Part shown: piece after piece, positions 46,529 to 54,974 of the stretch
Layout of the letters: every line of letters begins with the position of its first letter
How positions within the stretch are numbered: position 1 is the stretch's first letter
Source: Paenibacillus lentus
Lineage (GTDB): Bacteria; Bacillota; Bacilli; Paenibacillales; Paenibacillaceae
DNA: 64,000 nucleotides
Direction of reading: 5' to 3'
Assembly (NCBI RefSeq): GCF_003931855.1
Contig: NZ_CP034248.1
Location: 4,898,001 to 4,962,000, forward strand
The notes under the pieces: model-generated
Database searches by the model: none
The model's input: the letters and a program-made list of their open reading frames with translations, nothing else
What the model was told of the DNA's origin: nothing
Program-made: the position numbers and the translations under genes

Positions 46529-47689
46529 CTAACCTTCAACCCAACAAATACTACTGCGCTGTTCTTCACTTAAAATCACCCGCTGCTCATCCTGCTTTAG
46601 CATACGACTGCCTGTCAGGTCTGCTCCGGTAAAGTCTACTTCATCCAGTACAGCATAGGTAAAATCCCCTGTCACTTGAGCATATCGAAAGCTGGCTTTG
46701 GTTAAGTTCGCTCGCTGAAAACATACCCCATGAATGCCGAATATGATGCCGCGTTCTTCATTCATTAAGTTTCGAACAGCATATACTTGGTCAAACCAAG
46801 CTTCTTCCAGATTACAATCACGAAAATCAGCATCAATCATCACGCTACCTCGAAAATCGGATTGGCGACAATCACACCGTTGGAACCTTGTCCCTAACAA
46901 ATAGCTATTTTGGATAGTACAATCTCTAAAATTAACTTGTTCTAATCGAGCATAATTCAGGTTGATTTTGGAATAGCCCCCTCTGGATACATCTACACCT
47001 TGAATATGCTCGTAAATATATTCCTGTTCAAGTAAGCTTTCCAGCCAGCCCTTACAGCTTACAGATAGCCTCTGAACTTCGTTGATGCGATAGACCGATT
47101 CTGTCTGCTCCGAATCCCGGTACTCCCCCACTCGCACCTCAAATTTTTTTTCTTTTTGAAGGCTGCTAAAAGAAGGCAACACACTGATCTCCTCCATGGC
47201 ATAGCGCACTGCATGGGTCATATATTCATGAAAAGGCGGAACTTGCTCGCGTGCCCACGCTTCCAGCAGGGGTGATTGTATATGTTGGGCATATTTTCTT
47301 CGCTGTTCATCACAATATTGATACCAGCTATCCCATAAACTATATATCCAGTCCGCATGATACCTGAATGGCGTCATCTCGACCTGATCAGGTAAGCCCA
47401 ATTCAAAAGCTTCGAGCATATATTCCAAATGACCTTCTTGTAATCTGGTTCGCAGAAGAGATAGTTGAATGCTAGCACACTTCCCCCTCGAACCTTCCAA
47501 TTGCTGCTCTACAATATGTTGGAAAAATAAATCAAACAATTCGATCACTGACCGTGTGATCTGGTCCTTATGTTCACAGAAGTAATTGTGCAATGCCTGG
47601 ATACTTTCTGTTCGCCGTGGGCTTGCATCCACCTCAACAAACCGCTCCCATGCTTCTTGTGAATTCATCCCCTTCTCACTTCCATCCAT
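46529..47689 (-). CDS. Pentapeptide-repeat protein of module 2, full length
   Basis: 386 aa. Helical N-terminal half (ALHNYFCEHKDQ ... LSLLRTRLQEGHLEYMLEAFE), then about eight pentapeptide-type turns (LNYARLEQVNFRDC, SDFRGSVMIDADFRDCNLEEA, ANLTKASFRYAQV, DEVDFTGADLTGSR). Serves as reference showing that the module 1 copy lacks its first 85 or so residues. Its start overlaps the VgrG-like stop at 47689. Confidence 0.82.
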   Translation of the reverse strand: MDGSEKGMNSQEAWERFVEVDASPRRTESIQALHNYFCEHKDQITRSVIELFDLFFQHIVEQQLEGSRGKCASIQLSLLRTRLQEGHLEYMLEAFELGLPDQVEMTPFRYHADWIYSLWDSWYQYCDEQRRKYAQHIQSPLLEAWAREQVPPFHEYMTHAVRYAMEEISVLPSFSSLQKEKKFEVRVGEYRDSEQTESVYRINEVQRLSVSCKGWLESLLEQEYIYEHIQGVDVSRGGYSKINLNYARLEQVNFRDCTIQNSYLLGTRFQRCDCRQSDFRGSVMIDADFRDCNLEEAWFDQVYAVRNLMNEERGIIFGIHGVCFQRANLTKASFRYAQVTGDFTYAVLDEVDFTGADLTGSRMLKQDEQRVILSEEQRSSICWVEG

Positions 47690-48894
47690 TATTTTTCCAT
47701 TAAAATTTCGACACCTTTTACAACAACTTGTCCCTGGTCAATCTTAATTCCTCCAAAACCTCCCTCAGTAGACATCTCAATCTGGTTGGCAAGCATCAGA
47801 ATATTCTCTCCCACCATCTCAATCTGCTTTCCAGTCTGAAGGGTTATCTTGTCATTACTGTTTAAAAGAATTGTACCGTCATTCGTTAATGTGATTGATG
47901 CGCCATCCTCTCCACTGATAATCGTGATCTTATCTTCTTCGAACATAATTTTCTGTCCAGCAGGAGTCATTATAAATTTGGTATCCGGATTCGCCATCAA
48001 ATCATCCTTCAAGCTTTGGTCATAATGGACGATCGGCTGCAGCATCTCCTGCTGAACAACAGTTGTGGTTACGTTTCCCCTGCCGCTTTGGGCTTCAGTT
48101 GGCAGCTTTTTACGCACAGAACTCAGCGCGATACCTTCCGCTTCGTTATGACCGGGGAAATAAATCCGTACATCATCGCCCTTCTCGGGCATAGCATACC
48201 ATCCCGCTTGATCTTCGGAGGCATACATCGTTGAGTAAGGAAACAACCATGCGGTATTCATGCTCCACCCTTGGTCATACTCCAGCTTAACTTTAACCTC
48301 ATCCCGGACAACGGCCATGACGTTCCCCTGAATAGATGCACCTATAATTTTAGAATTGTACATTTTACGCCTGTATCCGGCTTTTTTTCGGCAAAGTACA
48401 TAGGTATGTGTTAATATTCCGCGAGTCATTTCTGTAGTGACTTCAAAAACATGCAGCTTTTGCTTATTGAATGTAACCATATCACCAAGCTCCAGCACTT
48501 GATCCAGTACAATCTCATAACGAATAAAATCTGACTCAACAAGACCTGATTCACCCAAAGGGTCAGCATTTTTATAAGCTAACAAGTCCTTATGTACTTT
48601 GTAATGGGTTGCCTGTATCTGCCCAATATCACGATGTTCAGGAATTCCCAAATACACAGCAATATGGTTGCGCGTTGAAACCGGAATAAGCGGGGCATTG
48701 TAATGTGATGCCAGGCGCTTCAGAAACTCCCAATCCGTTTCCTGATACTGTAACGTGAATGCCCCAAGCTTGCGTTGTTCCTTATACGTGTTGTTAAAAT
48801 CAGCGTTGGCATAAGCACCTCCGATTTCTTTCATTACATTATCAATAAGTAATGATTTATCCTGAAAAGCACGGTTCTCCAGCTTAATATCCAT
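47689..48894 (-). CDS. Toxin-less VgrG-like protein lacking the N-terminus
   Basis: 401 aa. Contains the gp27-like part from LGAFTLQYQETDWEFLKRLASHYNAPL, an OB fold (IIGASIQGNVMAVVRDEVKVKLEYDQG, GWYAMPEKGDDVRIYFPG) and a beta spike (TILLNSNDKITLQTGKQIEMVGENILML), ending without a toxin. Coding similarity starts only at HIWLEAEAASHTYAMDIKLENR, right after the TAA of the 54-codon ORF, so about 85 N-terminal residues present in VgrG1/2 are missing. Probably a relic of a second spike protein, or a deletion product. Confidence 0.72.
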   Translation of the reverse strand: MDIKLENRAFQDKSLLIDNVMKEIGGAYANADFNNTYKEQRKLGAFTLQYQETDWEFLKRLASHYNAPLIPVSTRNHIAVYLGIPEHRDIGQIQATHYKVHKDLLAYKNADPLGESGLVESDFIRYEIVLDQVLELGDMVTFNKQKLHVFEVTTEMTRGILTHTYVLCRKKAGYRRKMYNSKIIGASIQGNVMAVVRDEVKVKLEYDQGWSMNTAWLFPYSTMYASEDQAGWYAMPEKGDDVRIYFPGHNEAEGIALSSVRKKLPTEAQSGRGNVTTTVVQQEMLQPIVHYDQSLKDDLMANPDTKFIMTPAGQKIMFEEDKITIISGEDGASITLTNDGTILLNSNDKITLQTGKQIEMVGENILMLANQIEMSTEGGFGGIKIDQGQVVVKGVEILMEK

Positions 48895-48936
48895 GGCATA
48901 CGTGTGAGACGCAGCCTCAGCCTCAAGCCAAATGTG

Positions 48937-49101
48937 TTATTCCTTAGACTGCTTCGCTTTACGTTCCCAGTATCTGCGCTCGTATTCTTTTTCCTTTAAT
49001 CGGTTCTCCGGCTTCTGCCGCCATTTGCGCCGGTATTCTCGTTCATACTGTCTTCTGTATTCCCGACGTGCTTCTAATGCTCCTGGACTCAATGACTTCA
49101 T
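48937..49101 (-). CDS. Small basic Arg/Glu-rich protein, 54 aa
   Basis: MKSLSPGALEARREYRRQ then repeated YxR(E/R)Y(R)RK(W) units, ending KAKQSKE. Highly charged, probably a single helix. Its ATG lies 5 nt past the stop of the coiled-coil gene. Its TAA abuts the truncated VgrG-like sequence. Function unknown. Confidence 0.55.
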   Translation of the reverse strand: MKSLSPGALEARREYRRQYEREYRRKWRQKPENRLKEKEYERRYWERKAKQSKE

Positions 49102-49105
49102 TAGC

Positions 49106-49570
49106 TTATCCCTCCAGTTCAGCTAACCGTTCCGTTTGAACAGTCAAACATCTTGCTGTTTCCTTCATTTTTTCTTCTGCTCGGCGTATCATTGCTGCTG
49201 CTTCTTCTTTCACTTTTTCAGGCTCTGTTTGTTGTCGAGCCAACATATTTTCGTTATAGGCACTTTTCTCCTTCAACACAGATGCTTCATTTTCAAGTTC
49301 ATTCATGTTGTGAATCGCTTCTAACCTCTCATGATCGTCTAGCTGATCTGCTAACGAGGTCAGCCGTTCTGCTTGACCAAGTAACTGATTTACTTCTGTC
49401 ATCACCTGTACGTCGGTTCGTCCTGACTGGTTCAGCTTATCCGCTTGATTTCTTAGCTCTCTGGCTTGCTGGTAATGCTCCGCAATTTGTGCTCTAATCG
49501 CTTCATACTCTGCTTGAGCCTGTGCAATTAATCCTGTTTCCTCTGTTACTGCCTGCACTTCTTTTGCCAT
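49106..49570 (-). CDS. Coiled-coil protein, possible spike chaperone or cargo
   Basis: About 154 aa, almost wholly coiled coil: AQAEYEAIRAQIAEHYQQ, LLGQAERLTSLADQLDDHERL, EEAAAMIRRAEEKMKE. No signal peptide. AGGAGG lies 9 nt before ATG 49570; the longer frame to 49624 overlaps the hairpin repeat. First gene of the module 2 operon. Role unknown; resembles the small helical partners of secreted effectors. Confidence 0.65.
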   Translation of the reverse strand: MAKEVQAVTEETGLIAQAQAEYEAIRAQIAEHYQQARELRNQADKLNQSGRTDVQVMTEVNQLLGQAERLTSLADQLDDHERLEAIHNMNELENEASVLKEKSAYNENMLARQQTEPEKVKEEAAAMIRRAEEKMKETARCLTVQTERLAELEG

Positions 49571-49601
49571 TCGGTTCATCCTCCTTTGATTTTGAGCATG
49601 C

Positions 49602-49647
49602 AAAAAAAGCTCATTCCTACTCATGGTTCAAGTGGGAAAGAGCTTTG
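49602..49647 (-). terminator. Module-end hairpin repeat A, copy 3
   Basis: AAAAAAAGCTCATTCC ... GGGAAAGAGCTTT. It ended the VgrG3-YezG module before an IS256 element inserted between them, and lies just upstream of the coiled-coil gene. Confidence 0.7.
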
Positions 49648-49727
49648 AAAGTTTATCAAGTGTTTTGAATTATTTAGTGTTTGGTTTGTTGGTTGTATTG
49701 TACGATCTTGTTGTTGGGGTTGTAAAC

Positions 49728-51084
49728 GGGTCTGTCAAGAATTTTGTGTAAACGAATGTAGAGGGTGATGCTTAGAGGGGGACTCCGCCCCCTACCTCAA
49801 GTGCTGACCCACGCGATCAGGGAAGAAAACCGAAAACTGTAGCAGCATTTGTCCCCAGTTCTGAACACGGCCCGTCCATTTCCGTACAACGTCCATTGTG
49901 GATAAATACAGCATTTTAAGGAGAGCCTCGTCGCTCGGAAAGATGCTTTTGCCTTTCGTCACTTTGCGCAGTTGACGGTGATAACTCTCGATCATGTTCG
50001 TGGTGTAGATCAACTTGCGAATTTCCGGCGGGTACTTGAAGAATGTAGCGAGCTCGCTCCAGTTGTTGCGCCAAGAACGGACGATCAGAGGATACTTTTT
50101 GCCCCACTCCTCCTCAAAGCGATCTAGCTCCACAAGCGCCGCTTCTTCGGTTGCTGCTTTGTAGATCGGCTTCAGATCGGCAGTCACCTTCTTCAAGTCC
50201 TTGTAGGACACGTAGCGCGTTGAATTACGGATTTGATGGATGATGCACTTCTGAATCTCTGTAGCGGGATAACAAGCGCTTATCGCTTGCGAGAAACCGG
50301 TTAGATTATCGACACACGTAATGAGAATGTCTTGTACGCCGCGGTTTTTTAACTCGTTCAAGACATTGAGCCAGAACTTGGCCGACTCGTTTTCGCCAAT
50401 CCACATGCCTAGGACGTCTTTATTCCCGTCCAGATCGATGCCGATGACCATGTAAGCCGCCTTGTTGACAATAGCTCCGTCTTGCTTCACTTTGAAATGA
50501 ATGGCGTCGAGAAAAACAACGGCATATACGCTCTGTAGCGGCCGATTTTGCCATTCCTTAACCATAGGGATAACCTTGTTCGTCACGTTCGAGATCAGTG
50601 TCGGGGAGACTTCGATGCCATACAACTGCTGTAGATGATCTTGAATTTCACGCGTGCTGACGCCCTTCGCGTAAAGCGCAATGATCTGTTCCTCAATGCC
50701 TGTGACATTGGACTGATGCTTCTTCACCACAAGCGGTTCAAACTCGCCCAAGCGATCACGGGGTACGATTATTTCTTGCTCACCATACTCACTGACGACA
50801 GTTTTCTTGCTTTTGCCATTACGGCTGTTTGACGTCGCTTTCGCCGTGATGTCGTGCTTGGCATAGCCCAGATGTGTTTCCATCTCCGCTTCGAGCATCT
50901 CCTGGATTGTTTCTGCAAACAGGTTCTTTAATGCGTTTTGAGCATCCTGTGCCGTTACCAGATTATTCTCTTTAATGAAGTCGCGCAACTGTTGTTTCGT
51001 CCAAAGTCCCATGTATTCTCCCAACCTTTCTATTAGTTCCATTTTAATAGGTTTTGGAGTTTACACAAACTATTTTACAGACTC
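49728..51084 (-). mobile_element. IS256-type element, intact, with 8-bp target duplication
   Basis: 1357 bp. Ends GGGTCTGTCAAGAATTTTGT and (reverse complement) GAGTCTGTAAAATAGTTTGT. TTGTAAAC stands directly outside both ends (49720-49727 and 51085-51092). Recent insertion between the VgrG3 immunity gene and its hairpin. Confidence 0.95.
49792..51042 (-). CDS. IS256-family transposase
   Basis: 416 aa, Transposase_mut family (Mutator-like DDE). First Asp in VVFLDAIHFK, second in ITCVDNLTGF, Glu in TTNMIESYHRQLRK. Intact; the decayed copy at 24452-25650 differs by deletions and a stop. Confidence 0.95.
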   Translation of the reverse strand: MELIERLGEYMGLWTKQQLRDFIKENNLVTAQDAQNALKNLFAETIQEMLEAEMETHLGYAKHDITAKATSNSRNGKSKKTVVSEYGEQEIIVPRDRLGEFEPLVVKKHQSNVTGIEEQIIALYAKGVSTREIQDHLQQLYGIEVSPTLISNVTNKVIPMVKEWQNRPLQSVYAVVFLDAIHFKVKQDGAIVNKAAYMVIGIDLDGNKDVLGMWIGENESAKFWLNVLNELKNRGVQDILITCVDNLTGFSQAISACYPATEIQKCIIHQIRNSTRYVSYKDLKKVTADLKPIYKAATEEAALVELDRFEEEWGKKYPLIVRSWRNNWSELATFFKYPPEIRKLIYTTNMIESYHRQLRKVTKGKSIFPSDEALLKMLYLSTMDVVRKWTGRVQNWGQMLLQFSVFFPDRVGQHLR

Positions 51085-51118
51085 TTGTAAACTACAATTT
51101 TCTGCTTCCTCGAAAAGA

Positions 51119-51601
51119 CTATTTATTCTCTTTTCCTACCATTTCAAGATACTTTTCTAAATGTCTTTTTCCGGAGTTACTTTTAGGCATTATGCCGAGA
51201 TGTTTATATTTCCAAATAGTCTTTCTTTCATGCGCGTCTGCATTCGAAAGATCATCATAATTAAAGTCAATATTAAACTTTCCCGAATTCTCTAGGATTA
51301 AAGTTAGATTTGTCCAAGTCTCTTGATCGTTATCTTTAAACTCTCTCCAAAGTTTCTGAATTGCATCGACCAGTTGATGCCACTTTTCTGAGTATTCACT
51401 TTCACTTACAGTAAATAGTTCAGTTATATCATGGCTGTAAACAGGGTTATCATTTCCTTCTGGGTAGTAATAAAAGTAAGCAGTCTGGGAACCTCCCACA
51501 ATCTCACCATATAGATAAATCTTAGACCATTCCTCAGGAATAATATCAACAACAACTTCTGCTATCCGCTGGTATAGGATTCCTAATTGCTCGTCATTCA
51601 T
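51119..51601 (-). CDS. YezG/DUF600-type immunity protein for VgrG3
   Basis: 160 aa. YQRIAEVVVDIIPEEWSKIYLYGEIVGGSQTAYFYYYPEG and a C-terminal IWKYKHLGIMPKS are typical of the DUF600/YezG family, the immunity partners of YeeF-like nuclease toxins in Bacillus. ATG 51601 overlaps the toxin stop (ATGAATGA, 8 nt), indicating coupled translation. The longer start at 51658 lies inside the toxin gene and is unlikely. Confidence 0.88.
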   Translation of the reverse strand: MNDEQLGILYQRIAEVVVDIIPEEWSKIYLYGEIVGGSQTAYFYYYPEGNDNPVYSHDITELFTVSESEYSEKWHQLVDAIQKLWREFKDNDQETWTNLTLILENSGKFNIDFNYDDLSNADAHERKTIWKYKHLGIMPKSNSGKRHLEKYLEMVGKENK

Positions 51602-54557
51602 CCAACTTTCCTCCCGGTACATTATCAAATCGCCTGATTTCCCAATCATCTTCACCAATTTTATACTTAATATCGAAACTGTCGGGACGTTGCGAATTCC
51701 CCTTGTAGTTAGGGGTTATCTTAACTTTTACTTCGTCTCCTTGTTTGAGCGCATCAGCCCACGTATTCTCAAGTTTCTTCCATTCACCTTTATTCAGATT
51801 ACCATTCATTGGTACTAAATTATCAAGGTCACCCGAACCCTTGAAAATACTAGCAATTAAATGACCACCTTCGTCATCAGGTAACCGATCTTCTCTTCCT
51901 GCCACTCGTTGGGCATAGCCGTTTCTTTTTCCATCTCCTAATTTGAGTTCTCCTTCAACATGCGAAACACGTCCATGACTATCAGTCCTATAATTGTATC
52001 CTTCTTTACTTGTATACTCAACATCCGGCTTTAGTACCTTTTTGCGACCATCTTTAGTGTATTGATCACCATAGTTTACTTTAGTCGGAGCTTTTGGCGT
52101 CCCCTCAGTCTTACCCTTGTTCCTATCCGGTCCGTCTCCACCCATGGAGAATAATTTAGACTTATCATTCTTGACGACATCAAGTGCCTTTATACCATTA
52201 GTAGTTTGACGTATTATAACATAATAAGGTGCTTGATCTATAGCCGCCCGCTTCATCTTGTTAGCCGCTTCCCCAAAGTTCTCCATCACTCGGTCTAAGG
52301 CAGATCCTCTGGTTTTAAAGCGACCATCATGTATACCTACGCCTTTACCAAACAACCCTTTGGCGCCACTGGGAGCAATGAACCCCATCACACCTTTTTT
52401 TCGTTCGTTATCGACTGTGCTTGTCTTAGATTTTTTACTATTACTGGATTTAAAATGTTTTGCTTTTGCAGCTGCAGCTGATCCACTAGTAACGGCCGTT
52501 ATAATAGCTTCTGCACCCAAAACGCTCGTCTGTCCCCAAGCATTACCTAAAGCCTTGTTTTCTTCCTCAGTGGTTGTGTAATAACTCATTGAACGTTTAG
52601 AAACACCCATCACTACTGGATCGACAACGCCTTCCTTAATTTGGGCATACTTATTCTTAGTATCCCCCCAAAGCTCACTCCATGATTTTTTTAATGTTGC
52701 AGTATCTATAACATATTGAATGGTTGAGGTTACGCCTTGTAAAGTTTCATTTCGTTCATTCAGCGGCTTTACTTCTCTTCCTAAAAAAAATGAATGTCTT
52801 TCCCTTACCTCTTCGGCTGCCTGATCCCAACTTTGAAGGCGGAGAGGGGACGTCACCTGGTGAATCGTGGTTACCCCCATATCTAGGACATCCACTACAA
52901 ACCCCCAGAGTTCTTTACCTGTCTCTTTCCATACTTCAACCACTGCTTCCTTTCGGGCATTTTTACTCTCTTGATACTTTCTTTCCTTGACCACCGCAGC
53001 TCCATGCTCTTGAACCTGCTTCTCGAAATCGCTCAGAATGGGTTCATATTCTTCTCTCTCTCCGGTGGCGGTAAACTTAATTTTTTCACTATACGAGCTA
53101 ATATCATCTCCTAATCCTAGTTTTCCAGTTACCTGCTTCCCTCCAGCAGACCCTGCTTCCTCATCTGTTTCCAATGTATCAGCAATTCTTTCCAGCGACA
53201 AGCTTTCACTGGCCGTCAATTCCACTTGATTTCCGCTTAAATGGATACCACCTGCGGCTAGTATTCGCACCTGTTGATTACCAGATAAGTTGACTCCTGT
53301 AAAGCTATTCATACCAATATAAAGTTGGCCCTCACGACCAGTTATATTTAGTTCCTTATCTCCAAGTGTGAATTCTTTTCCCTGTGGATTGCCAAAGGTT
53401 TTCACTCTAGGATCAGCCATTTTTTGCTGTTGCTTCGCAGCATAGTTCATGCCCGGCTCTTGCCGGACGGATTGAATGACGAAGGCTTCATCCTCTTCCG
53501 CACTAGGAAAGTATAATTTCACTTTACTTCCCTTCTCCGGCATCATATACCACACTTGATTTCCTTCTGCTGCATAAGGAAACCAGCGGGCTAAGCCGTC
53601 ATTCTGGTCACAGTCCATATCCAAGTGTATTTTTACTTGCTGACGGCTAACCCCAATTATCTTTCCGTTAATTGCCGCGCCAATGATAGCATTATTATGT
53701 ACTTTACTACGTTTATAGCCTTCACGAAAACCACATTCATATGTCCAAATTAATTGTCCTTGTTTCATTTCAGCCTGTCTTCTTGCTATCACATAAGTGT
53801 GGTCATCTTTAATTACTTCATCTCCAATGTCCAGTGCGCTCATCCACTCAAAAGTATACGTCGTCGTTCTATCTTGTGTTTTTTGAATATGATTACTCGA
53901 GGCTGTATATAAATAAGCTTGGATTCGCCGTGACACTTCGAAAGGATAATTTTCTGGCAGCTTAATCTGCCTTCTACCTTCAGGTATTCCAATCCAGAAA
54001 CGCGGTTTATGAGCTGTGATATCTGCAACCAGTGGAGCTCCTTCATGTGAGGCCAGTCTTTGCAAAAAGCACCAATCTGTCTCCTCATACTGCATGATAA
54101 ACTTTCCCGTCTTCTTATCGTTAAACGAATAATCAATAAAGTCGCTTTCTGGATAAGCCGCGACCACATCATCCATGATTTCGGAATACTTCTGATCTAC
54201 ATGTTGGAAGCTTCTTTTTCTTTTATATGTATCCATATTAAAGGTATGGGAAATGGCCTCAACCACTAGTTGGTTTTGTTCATGCATGACACGGACAGAA
54301 AGCTGCTGAATCTGTCCCATAAAAAGAGTTTTCGTTCCTCTTTCCACATCTAGTTCATACACCTCAATAAAATCATTCGGGCCCGATTTCGTTATAATTC
54401 CTTCTTCTATTTCCTCGTATACTCTTCCTACGAGTCTTAATCTTGCATGTTCGCCTACCTGATGTGTAATTTTCAGATCTTCAACACGTACTTTACCGTG
54501 AGGCCAGTTTACTTGCAGCATCTCATTTGAAACATATTTCTCCGTCAAATAAGTCAC
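51594..54557 (-). CDS. VgrG3: VgrG-like spike protein with DNA/RNA non-specific endonuclease toxin
   Basis: About 987 aa. Different trunk subtype: gp27-like part with FIMQYEETDWCFLQRLASHEGAPL, OB fold from about 289 (IIGAAINGKIIGVSRQQVKIHLDMD, VWYMMPEKGSKVKLYF), beta spike, then a long helical middle. The C-terminus has YAQRVAGREDRLPDDEGGHLIA, LDNLVPMNGNLNKGEWKKLE: the histidine of GGHLIA and the following Asn/Glu residues form the NucA-like catalytic pattern of Endonuclease_NS_2. It should degrade nucleic acid in the target cell. GTG 54557 has GGAGGG upstream. Confidence 0.88.
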   Translation of the reverse strand: MTYLTEKYVSNEMLQVNWPHGKVRVEDLKITHQVGEHARLRLVGRVYEEIEEGIITKSGPNDFIEVYELDVERGTKTLFMGQIQQLSVRVMHEQNQLVVEAISHTFNMDTYKRKRSFQHVDQKYSEIMDDVVAAYPESDFIDYSFNDKKTGKFIMQYEETDWCFLQRLASHEGAPLVADITAHKPRFWIGIPEGRRQIKLPENYPFEVSRRIQAYLYTASSNHIQKTQDRTTTYTFEWMSALDIGDEVIKDDHTYVIARRQAEMKQGQLIWTYECGFREGYKRSKVHNNAIIGAAINGKIIGVSRQQVKIHLDMDCDQNDGLARWFPYAAEGNQVWYMMPEKGSKVKLYFPSAEEDEAFVIQSVRQEPGMNYAAKQQQKMADPRVKTFGNPQGKEFTLGDKELNITGREGQLYIGMNSFTGVNLSGNQQVRILAAGGIHLSGNQVELTASESLSLERIADTLETDEEAGSAGGKQVTGKLGLGDDISSYSEKIKFTATGEREEYEPILSDFEKQVQEHGAAVVKERKYQESKNARKEAVVEVWKETGKELWGFVVDVLDMGVTTIHQVTSPLRLQSWDQAAEEVRERHSFFLGREVKPLNERNETLQGVTSTIQYVIDTATLKKSWSELWGDTKNKYAQIKEGVVDPVVMGVSKRSMSYYTTTEEENKALGNAWGQTSVLGAEAIITAVTSGSAAAAKAKHFKSSNSKKSKTSTVDNERKKGVMGFIAPSGAKGLFGKGVGIHDGRFKTRGSALDRVMENFGEAANKMKRAAIDQAPYYVIIRQTTNGIKALDVVKNDKSKLFSMGGDGPDRNKGKTEGTPKAPTKVNYGDQYTKDGRKKVLKPDVEYTSKEGYNYRTDSHGRVSHVEGELKLGDGKRNGYAQRVAGREDRLPDDEGGHLIASIFKGSGDLDNLVPMNGNLNKGEWKKLENTWADALKQGDEVKVKITPNYKGNSQRPDSFDIKYKIGEDDWEIRRFDNVPGGKLDE

Positions 54558-54586
54558 ATTATTCCCTCCTCTCATATTAGCGGGCC

Positions 54587-54967
54587 TTATTCCTGCCCCC
54601 CATCCTTAGCTATACTGATAATTCCCCCTAAAGCGCATATAAGCGTTGCACTATCCAGCAAAGCTGGTTGCTCGTCAATGAGCAGGTCTTCTTTTCCGTC
54701 TGACCATATTCCGCAAAGTTCTGGCTGGCAAACATCATCCGTTTTTTTACAAAAACCAAATAATCCTATATTTTTCTCAGCTACACAATCGGTTACATTC
54801 ATCACTGGTTTATCTTTGATATACACCCCATGGGACTGCGGCAAGTTCAAGCTGGATGGTAGAGTTCCTTCGCTGCAAGTTAGCTCAGCTCCCCGTACAA
54901 CATAAGTATCAGCTTGAGCAAATGCACCCGCTGCTATCAAGCCTGGAATAAAACTCATTAAGGACAT
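54587..54967 (-). CDS. DUF4280 (PAAR-like) spike-tip protein of module 3
   Basis: 126 aa, shorter than the other two. MSFIPGLIAAGAF hydrophobic start, then TYVVRGAELTCSEGTLPSSLN, GVYIKDKPVMNVTDCV, IGLFGFCKK, GKEDLLIDEQPALLDSATLICALGGII. An IS110 element lies directly upstream and splits the original AGGAGG ribosome site, although the IS end (CTCC, read GGAG on this strand) restores GGAGG 5 nt before ATG 54967. Confidence 0.85.
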   Translation of the reverse strand: MSLMSFIPGLIAAGAFAQADTYVVRGAELTCSEGTLPSSLNLPQSHGVYIKDKPVMNVTDCVAEKNIGLFGFCKKTDDVCQPELCGIWSDGKEDLLIDEQPALLDSATLICALGGIISIAKDGGQE

Positions 54968-54974
54968 ACGCTTC

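Noticed and set aside
49106-49570. LXG/WXG100 type VII substrate or chaperone
   Set aside because: The coiled-coil protein lacks a WxG motif and LXG-like N-terminus, and the adjacent toxins have VgrG-like trunks.
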